Positions 58,670 to 64,000 of a stretch of DNA of 64,000 nt are shown piece by piece. Both the position numbers and the translations under genes were made by a program. Source of the stretch: Methylocaldum sp. 14B (GTDB lineage: Bacteria > Pseudomonadota > Gammaproteobacteria > Methylococcales > Methylococcaceae); contig NZ_MSCV01000022.1 in assembly GCF_002005105.1 (NCBI RefSeq), positions 30,507 to 94,506 of the forward strand. Reading direction: 5' to 3'. Below the pieces are notes generated by a model. The model was not told the origin of the DNA, did no database searches, and worked only from the letters and a program-made list of their open reading frames with translations. Every line of letters begins with the position of its first letter. Position 1 is the first letter of the stretch.

Positions 58670-59449
58670 GTGTTCAAAGCCCTTATTTTCGACGTGGATG
58701 GCACACTGGTGGATACCGAACGCCAAGGTCACCGCGTCGCATTCAATCGAGCTTTCGCCGAAGCTCGTTTGAATTGGGTTTGGGACGAAGCCCTGTATGG
58801 CGAGTTATTGACTGTTGCTGGCGGCAAGGAGCGCATCCGCCATTTCATAGCCAGTTATCACCCTGAGATCCCCTGCGGCGAGGGCGAACTAAGCCAATTC
58901 ATCGAGAACCTGCACGCCACGAAGACGCGCCATTATATCGACCTGCTGAACAGGGAAGGAATTCCGGCTAGGCCGGGTATCATTCGCTTGATCAAGGAAG
59001 CCAGGGCCGCAGGATTACGGCTGGCTATCGCGACGACCGCGTCTGCGGAAAACGTCGAAGCCTTGCTGGCGGCGTCTCTCGATACCGACGCACCGGATTG
59101 GTTCGAAGTGATCGCTGCAGGCGATATCGTTTCGAACAAGAAACCGGCATCCGATATCTATGAGTACGTGCTGACGAAATTAGGCTTGAAGGCTGAGGAT
59201 TGCCTTGCATTTGAGGATTCGGAAAACGGCTTGCGAGCGTCGCTCGGAGCTGGCATTCCGACTCTGATTACCGTCAACGACTACACCTCCGGTCAGGATT
59301 TTACCGGGGCAGTACTGGTAATAGATCACCTCGGAGAGCCGGAACAGCCTTTGACGTGCCTGAGCGAAGCTCCTTCGGAAGCGTTCAGTCTGGTCGATAT
59401 TGACGTTCTCAGGCGATTATTTGAACGCTGGACTCGCGAAAAACCATAA
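58670..59449 (+). CDS. cbbY: HAD-family phosphatase, CbbY-like
   Basis: A 259-residue HAD hydrolase; GTG 58670. Motif I DVDGTLVDTER (nucleophile and acid Asp), motif II IATTASAENVEALL, motif III NKKPASDIYEYVL and motif IV CLAFEDSENGLRAS. CbbY removes phosphate from xylulose-1,5-bisphosphate, a RuBisCO inhibitor; position between fba and prk supports this. No RuBisCO gene is in the window. Confidence 0.92.
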   Translation: MFKALIFDVDGTLVDTERQGHRVAFNRAFAEARLNWVWDEALYGELLTVAGGKERIRHFIASYHPEIPCGEGELSQFIENLHATKTRHYIDLLNREGIPARPGIIRLIKEARAAGLRLAIATTASAENVEALLAASLDTDAPDWFEVIAAGDIVSNKKPASDIYEYVLTKLGLKAEDCLAFEDSENGLRASLGAGIPTLITVNDYTSGQDFTGAVLVIDHLGEPEQPLTCLSEAPSEAFSLVDIDVLRRLFERWTREKP

Positions 59450-59486
59450 AGCAACAATAAACTCGCGGTTCCTTGAGGAGTCCTCC

Positions 59487-60365
59487 ATGTCGAAAAAGCA
59501 CCCTGTCATTGCCATCACCGGCTCGTCCGGTGCGGGTACGACAACTGTAAAGAAGTCTTTTGAGCACATTTTTTTTCGGCTGGGATTAAAGCCTCTCATG
59601 ATTGAGGGTGATAGCTTTTATCGATACACCCTCCTCGAAATGCATGAACGAATTACCCAGGCGCAGCAAGAAGGAAAATACTTCAGTCATTTCTCGATTG
59701 AGGCCAATATCCTGGACGAGCTGGAAAGGACCTTCAAGATATATGGGGAAACCGGCTCGGCTAAGCGTCGGTACTATATTGGCAGCGAGGAAGAGGGGAA
59801 AAAGCACGGCGGCTACCAAGTTGGGACTTTCACACCATGGGAGAAAGCACCTCGTGGGAGCGACCTGATGTTCTACGAGGGGTTACACGGCGCGGTCAAG
59901 ACCGAGACCCTCGATGTCGCGAAATATACCGATCTGCTCGTCGGCGTCGTTCCCATCGTCAATTTGGAATGGATTCAGAAAATCCATCGGGATAACTCTC
60001 TGTTTGGCTACAATCCGGAAGACATCACCGATACCATCCTCAGGCGGATGGAGGATTACGTGAAGGTGATTACGCCGCAGTTTTCTCGTACCGATATCAA
60101 TTTTCAGCGAGTTCCCTTGGTGGATACTTCAAATCCCTTCATCGCGCGCGATATTCCGACGCCGGATGAAAGCGTTGTGATCATCCGCTTCAGAGATCCA
60201 ACGAAGTTCGACATCGATTTCGAGTATCTGCTGCAGATGATTCATAAGTCCTTCATGTCCCGACACAATTCTATCGTTATTCCCGGGGGGAAAATGGGCC
60301 TGGCGATGGAAATCATATTCCGGCCGATCATGGAGCGTCTGATGGACGAGCGTAAAAAAGCGTAA
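59487..60365 (+). CDS. prkB: Phosphoribulokinase
   Basis: A 292-residue class I (proteobacterial) enzyme; ATG 59487 after GAGGAGTCC. Marks: VIAITGSSGAGTTTVKKSF (P-loop), EGDSFYRYTLLEM, HFSIEANILDELERTF and MFYEGLHGAVKTE. It makes ribulose-1,5-bisphosphate from ribulose-5-phosphate. With fba and cbbY it forms a Calvin-type operon. Confidence 0.96.
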   Translation: MSKKHPVIAITGSSGAGTTTVKKSFEHIFFRLGLKPLMIEGDSFYRYTLLEMHERITQAQQEGKYFSHFSIEANILDELERTFKIYGETGSAKRRYYIGSEEEGKKHGGYQVGTFTPWEKAPRGSDLMFYEGLHGAVKTETLDVAKYTDLLVGVVPIVNLEWIQKIHRDNSLFGYNPEDITDTILRRMEDYVKVITPQFSRTDINFQRVPLVDTSNPFIARDIPTPDESVVIIRFRDPTKFDIDFEYLLQMIHKSFMSRHNSIVIPGGKMGLAMEIIFRPIMERLMDERKKA

Positions 60366-60586
60366 AGGCTGCTGGAATCTTTCTGGATTTATGTAGCATT
60401 GGTATGGCGGACGCTACACGTTAAGGTTTCCATGAATAGGTCTACTTGTCGGTAAGGGGTTACCGACCTACGGCGGCTTTCTCCGGTCTACATGTTTGGC
60501 GTGCGTCACGCCGCAGCTGCGATGAAAAACAACTCAATAGGAAAATAAAGCAAGCCGACGGAAGACTGATAGTCCGCGGTCTCGGT

Positions 60587-62911
60587 TCAACTGTCGGCGC
60601 TTCTTCGACCTTGGCTGACGGCAGTCGTCACGACCTGATAAGCATCCTTGATCACTTTCTGCTTTTGCAGTTCGGAATTCAATTCGGCGTCGATATCGGT
60701 ATTGAGCTGTTTCATGATCGTTTTGGCTATCTCGTCCTTGACAGATTCGAAATAGGTCAGCAAATCCTCTTCCAATTCCTCGAAATAGTTTTTTATGCCG
60801 CGGCGCGCGAATTTGTTGATTTGACGTTGTTGCTTGCGTGTGTAATCGAGCAAGCCGATCTTATAGCACTCGAGGGCACGATCGATTTCGTCGGATTGAC
60901 CTGCAGTCACGGGCGATATCGGCTGGGTTTCCGTAAGGGCTCGGTAAATGCTCGTCAGTTTGTCCACCCCTAAAGCCAGCATTTGCTTGACACCCGCGTC
61001 AGGTCCGAGCAGGCGCGCGCTCTTTGCGATTTCCAGGGCGCGGTCGGCATTCTTCTGAACTAATTCCACGATGTCTTCTTTGTTCTGGACGGACTCGTCT
61101 GCCTCCTTAGCCATAATGGTACGTCCGAGTTCGTCGATGACACCGCCGTACTCGAACAGGAACACGTCACACATACCCTTCAGCCGGTTAACCATATCGC
61201 GGCCGCTCAAACGGTCACTTAGAACCGTAAGCACCTCATCCGGCAGCGCCTCGTTGGAAGAAATCCCGTCTAGCAGGCGCAAGAGATAACGGCGTACGAT
61301 CTGCTCCTCCAAGAGGTGTTGCAACTGACTGCGGAATGTATGCTGAATGTGAAGGTTTTCCTCGATTTTATGCGGCAGTCGGCTGACGACGCTATGCAGA
61401 TCCAGGCCTTTGAGCAGTTCGTTCTTGAGCGCTTTGCGATCCAAGGTGTCGATGGCGTTGACGATTTGTTCGCCCAGTTGCTCTCGGTCTTCATCACGCC
61501 AGAATACAAATTCCGGCAGTACCTCGGTACGCAGTACCTTGATGTGTTCCTCCACGGTGGTACGAAGGTGCCGCAGGACTTCGTCCTGGCGGCGCGATAA
61601 TTCGCCGGCGATAAAGGTGCTTTTCATACTGTCATCGCTTTTGTTTTTGTAGTTTTGATACAGCGGTTCCAAGCGTTCCCGCAGTCGCTTGGCCAGATCG
61701 ACATATTCGCTGCGCGCTTCGTCCAGGAATTCGGCTTTGGCGGTGTGAGCTAAATACTCGAACAGACTGCTGCGGAATGCGGCGAAATTCTTGGCTTCGT
61801 CCAGCGACTTGATAAAACCTTCAGCCTCGTTTCGTTCAGGTATTTTGCCGATGGCTTTCTGAAGAGCATCTACATGTTCGCGGATACTGCCGCTCTTTTC
61901 CAGCCGGCCTTCCTGAATCAGTTTCAGCAGCAGGTAATTAAGCGCCGATACCCGAAACACACGGTCCTTGGCGATATGAAACCCGTAATGATCGATTTTT
62001 TGCGCGAAGTTCGCCAACTCTTCCTTTTTCTGCTGACTGCTCAGCACGTCCCACTGATTGATCGCCCAAAAGGCGCGCTGCAGCACGCGCTTGCGTTGGC
62101 TGTGGATTTCGGCCAACAGCTCGATCTCTTCGCCTTCCAGCAGGTGAAACACCTTCATGGCGATGACGAACGCCTTGGCGTCGTTTTCGACGTACGATTT
62201 GGTCACCTTGCGGTGGCGAGGATTGACCACGCCTAATCCGGGCAAGTCGACGAGAACGACGTTTTCGGGGATGCTGACATCGGTGAGGAAGACTTCTGCC
62301 TGATCTACGAACAGCACGTCCTCGTAATCTTCGGTGACATAGCTCGGCAACTCCGCCAGAGCGATTTCTTTGACCGATCCGTTGAGTTTATTCCAGCCTT
62401 CGATCAAGGTTTTCAACTCATCGAAGAATTTTTGCTTGTTGAACGAGCCGAATTGGTTTTTGTACTGTTCGATATCCTTTGCCAATGTGCCCAGCAATTC
62501 GCCTTTGCTCAGCTTTCGGTAAGTATCGCTGCTCTTGCGCAACTCCTTGGACAACTCTTCGAGATACAGGTTTTTCAGCTCGTCTCGGGCGCTTTCGTTG
62601 AGGTAATGGATAACGGCCCGATTAGCGCGCCCTTTACGGATCAGCGTGGGAATGGCGGTGAAAGACTTGGTTGCCTGGGGCAAGATATCGTCGCCCAGCA
62701 CGGCGTTGATGATGGTGCTCTTGCCGGCCGAGAATGCACCCAGAAACGCCACCGGAAATTCCGGCGATTTGAGCCGTTCCAACCAAGTGCGCTTGCGGTT
62801 GACATAATATTTGAAATCGTCGGTGACTCCTAAATATGGCGCGGCGGCGTCGTAGGCTTCGAACAGGCGTGTGAATGCTTTGACGTAATTGCTGTAATCC
62901 GACTCTTTCAT
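60587..62911 (-). CDS. Dynamin-family large GTPase
   Basis: A 774-residue protein: G1 loop GAFSAGKSTIINAVLGDDIL (about 57-77), G2-like SFTAIPTLIRKG, G3 VDLPGLGVVN and G4 AINQWDVL, followed by long helical stalk-like regions and a charged coiled C-terminal part. Bacterial dynamin-like proteins remodel membranes or act in phage and antibiotic stress. This is a single large protein, not the usual tandem pair. It lies alone with its start near 62911. Confidence 0.9.
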   Translation of the reverse strand: MKESDYSNYVKAFTRLFEAYDAAAPYLGVTDDFKYYVNRKRTWLERLKSPEFPVAFLGAFSAGKSTIINAVLGDDILPQATKSFTAIPTLIRKGRANRAVIHYLNESARDELKNLYLEELSKELRKSSDTYRKLSKGELLGTLAKDIEQYKNQFGSFNKQKFFDELKTLIEGWNKLNGSVKEIALAELPSYVTEDYEDVLFVDQAEVFLTDVSIPENVVLVDLPGLGVVNPRHRKVTKSYVENDAKAFVIAMKVFHLLEGEEIELLAEIHSQRKRVLQRAFWAINQWDVLSSQQKKEELANFAQKIDHYGFHIAKDRVFRVSALNYLLLKLIQEGRLEKSGSIREHVDALQKAIGKIPERNEAEGFIKSLDEAKNFAAFRSSLFEYLAHTAKAEFLDEARSEYVDLAKRLRERLEPLYQNYKNKSDDSMKSTFIAGELSRRQDEVLRHLRTTVEEHIKVLRTEVLPEFVFWRDEDREQLGEQIVNAIDTLDRKALKNELLKGLDLHSVVSRLPHKIEENLHIQHTFRSQLQHLLEEQIVRRYLLRLLDGISSNEALPDEVLTVLSDRLSGRDMVNRLKGMCDVFLFEYGGVIDELGRTIMAKEADESVQNKEDIVELVQKNADRALEIAKSARLLGPDAGVKQMLALGVDKLTSIYRALTETQPISPVTAGQSDEIDRALECYKIGLLDYTRKQQRQINKFARRGIKNYFEELEEDLLTYFESVKDEIAKTIMKQLNTDIDAELNSELQKQKVIKDAYQVVTTAVSQGRRSADS

Positions 62912-63237
62912 CCGTAGGTTTCCTGATTATTTTTAGGTGCCAGCGATATTTTAGGTTTAAGCTGCCGACAGTGGTAAAGGCCGAGCCATAAGACCATGGT
63001 CAATTAACGGAATATATTACCATTTATGTTACGCAGACCTTAGCGGCTAAAATCGATCGACTTGCCGCCGCAACGCATTCCGGGAATTTCCGTAAGGTCG
63101 TTCCAATGACGGACAAAAAACCCCTGCCTACCACAAGAAGGCGGCTCCAAACGGCGGACGACGAGTTCGGCGTACGGCTTTCCGGATCAACGGACCTGGA
63201 TCGTGGTCGAAGACGGTTTCAGTGAGAGCATGATTGC
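62912..63237. other. Divergent intergenic region
   Basis: About 325 bases. A short rightward frame near 63106-63225 begins MTDKKPLPTTRRR but has a poor ribosome site. No regulatory site is recognised. Confidence 0.45.
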
Positions 63238-63939
63238 ATGAGGAAATTCATGGTAAGACGTCTACGCCGGTTTTTCTTAGGAATGCTTCTGATCGGCATA
63301 TCACCGACATGGGCCGAAGCGGAAACTCTGCGCACCCAGCTGGAAACGTTAGCGGCCGAACACGGATTTGTCGTGCAAGGGCTCGATCGCCTAGGACCCG
63401 AATCTGCGCGAAATGCGGCGGGCGACCTGCCGACCCGGCTCAGGATGCTTCTCGAAGATTACAACTACGTCCTCATGAGTGATCGGCCCGGAGCGGTTGA
63501 CCGGCTGTTGATCACCAGCGCGAAAATGCCGGCGCAAACGCGCGCCTTTAACGCCACCATCAAAACGACGCGGCTCGGCCCCCATCATCAGGTCGAAACG
63601 GTGTTGGTAGGACCAAACGGCGTGGCTTTTCCGGTTACTTTGATCGTCGACACCGGAGCCTCGACGCTTGCTTTGCCGGAATCGATGGCAAGCGAACTGG
63701 GTTTCGTTCCCGAAGCCCTTCAGCCGGGAGTCAGTCATACCGCGAACGATATTGTGCCGATTAAAGCCGGTATCCTAGAATCGGTTCGGGTGGGACCCGT
63801 TTCGGCTGCAGCCGTGCCGGTCGCTTTTTTTCCGGACGACCGTCTCCGCGGTGCGAAGCTTTTGGGAATGAGCTTTTTGAGCCGTTTCCGCGTGACTTTG
63901 GACGAAGCAGAGAATGAACTGATTCTGCTTGCGAAATGA
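63238..63939 (+). CDS. Exported retropepsin-like aspartic protease-domain protein
   Basis: A 233-residue protein with signal peptide (RRFFLGMLLIGISPTWAEA). Residues about 130-233 show the clan AA pattern: VTLIVDTGASTLALPESMA (active-site DTGA), KAGILESVRVGPVSAAAVPV and KLLGMSFLSRFRVTLD. Single-domain proteins of this kind must pair to form an active site. The N-terminal 50-110 region (QLETLAAEHGFVVQGLD, LRMLLEDYNYVL) is separate and unidentified. The substrate is unknown. Confidence 0.88.
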   Translation: MRKFMVRRLRRFFLGMLLIGISPTWAEAETLRTQLETLAAEHGFVVQGLDRLGPESARNAAGDLPTRLRMLLEDYNYVLMSDRPGAVDRLLITSAKMPAQTRAFNATIKTTRLGPHHQVETVLVGPNGVAFPVTLIVDTGASTLALPESMASELGFVPEALQPGVSHTANDIVPIKAGILESVRVGPVSAAAVPVAFFPDDRLRGAKLLGMSFLSRFRVTLDEAENELILLAK

Positions 63940-64000
63940 CCTCTCTTACGCAGGGTATGGAAGACGTCCCGAGATCCAGCCGAACGGCGGTACGAATTAC

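Noticed and set aside
60446..60973. 175-residue rightward frame after phosphoribulokinase
   Set aside because: Its second half is antisense to the dynamin gene and its first part lacks a ribosome site.

Overview
The window reads as the chromosome of a gammaproteobacterial methanotroph (Methylococcaceae-like, perhaps near Methylococcus or Methylocaldum; the genus is an inference). The main evidence is two loci for the ribulose monophosphate (RuMP) formaldehyde-fixing enzymes: a fused HPS-PHI gene and a separate hps/phi pair. Close by are transaldolase, transketolase, a Calvin-type fructose-bisphosphate aldolase, a CbbY-like phosphatase and phosphoribulokinase. Genes are dense, GC-rich and often translationally coupled. 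I saw no transposase, CRISPR array, rRNA or tRNA gene.

Region 1 (1-14.1 kb) is part of a type VI secretion (T6SS) locus: the end of tssE, then tssF, tssG and clpV (tssH). An accessory block follows, and then vgrG, a DUF6931-like gene and PAAR. The accessory block holds an M35-type (aspzincin) metallopeptidase, a small partner gene, a cysteine-rich protein, a protein ending in a complete FYVE zinc finger, and a TPR-methyltransferase. The FYVE domain is the most striking item in the window. In eukaryotes it binds phosphatidylinositol-3-phosphate membranes, so its place between clpV and vgrG suggests an anti-eukaryote T6SS cargo.

Region 2 (14.2-27 kb) carries pqiABC, an RNA-binding RRM protein, a phage-like gene pair (Gp157 plus a probable annealing protein), a PhoPQ-regulated-type hydrolase, a zinc-homeostasis cluster (His-rich secreted protein, Zur, ZnuD-like receptor) with two matching Zur-box palindromes, and citrate synthase.

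Region 3 (27-34.8 kb) holds a REC-PAS-GGDEF regulator with a degenerate GGDEF site, a multi-hairpin intergenic element, a decayed molybdate locus (modA, a TauE-type permease and a molbindin intact; modB broken and modC truncated), an internally duplicated membrane protein, a MITE-like element and a lone alternative F-type ATPase beta subunit.

Region 4 (35-50 kb) holds fused hps-phi, a cation-efflux transporter, an L,D-transpeptidase, an ABC exporter-like protein with a degenerate ATPase domain coupled to a lytic transglycosylase, rlmKL, acylphosphatase, an HTTM-DCC membrane protein and the envelope cluster exbB-exbD-lpxK-trm112-kdsB.

Region 5 (50-64 kb) holds a membrane protein with a TGVAKYLKNL repeat tail, hps-phi, a secreted small protein, tal, tkt, fba, cbbY and prk (the rearrangement and regeneration arm serving RuMP and Calvin cycles), a dynamin-like GTPase and a retropepsin-like protease.
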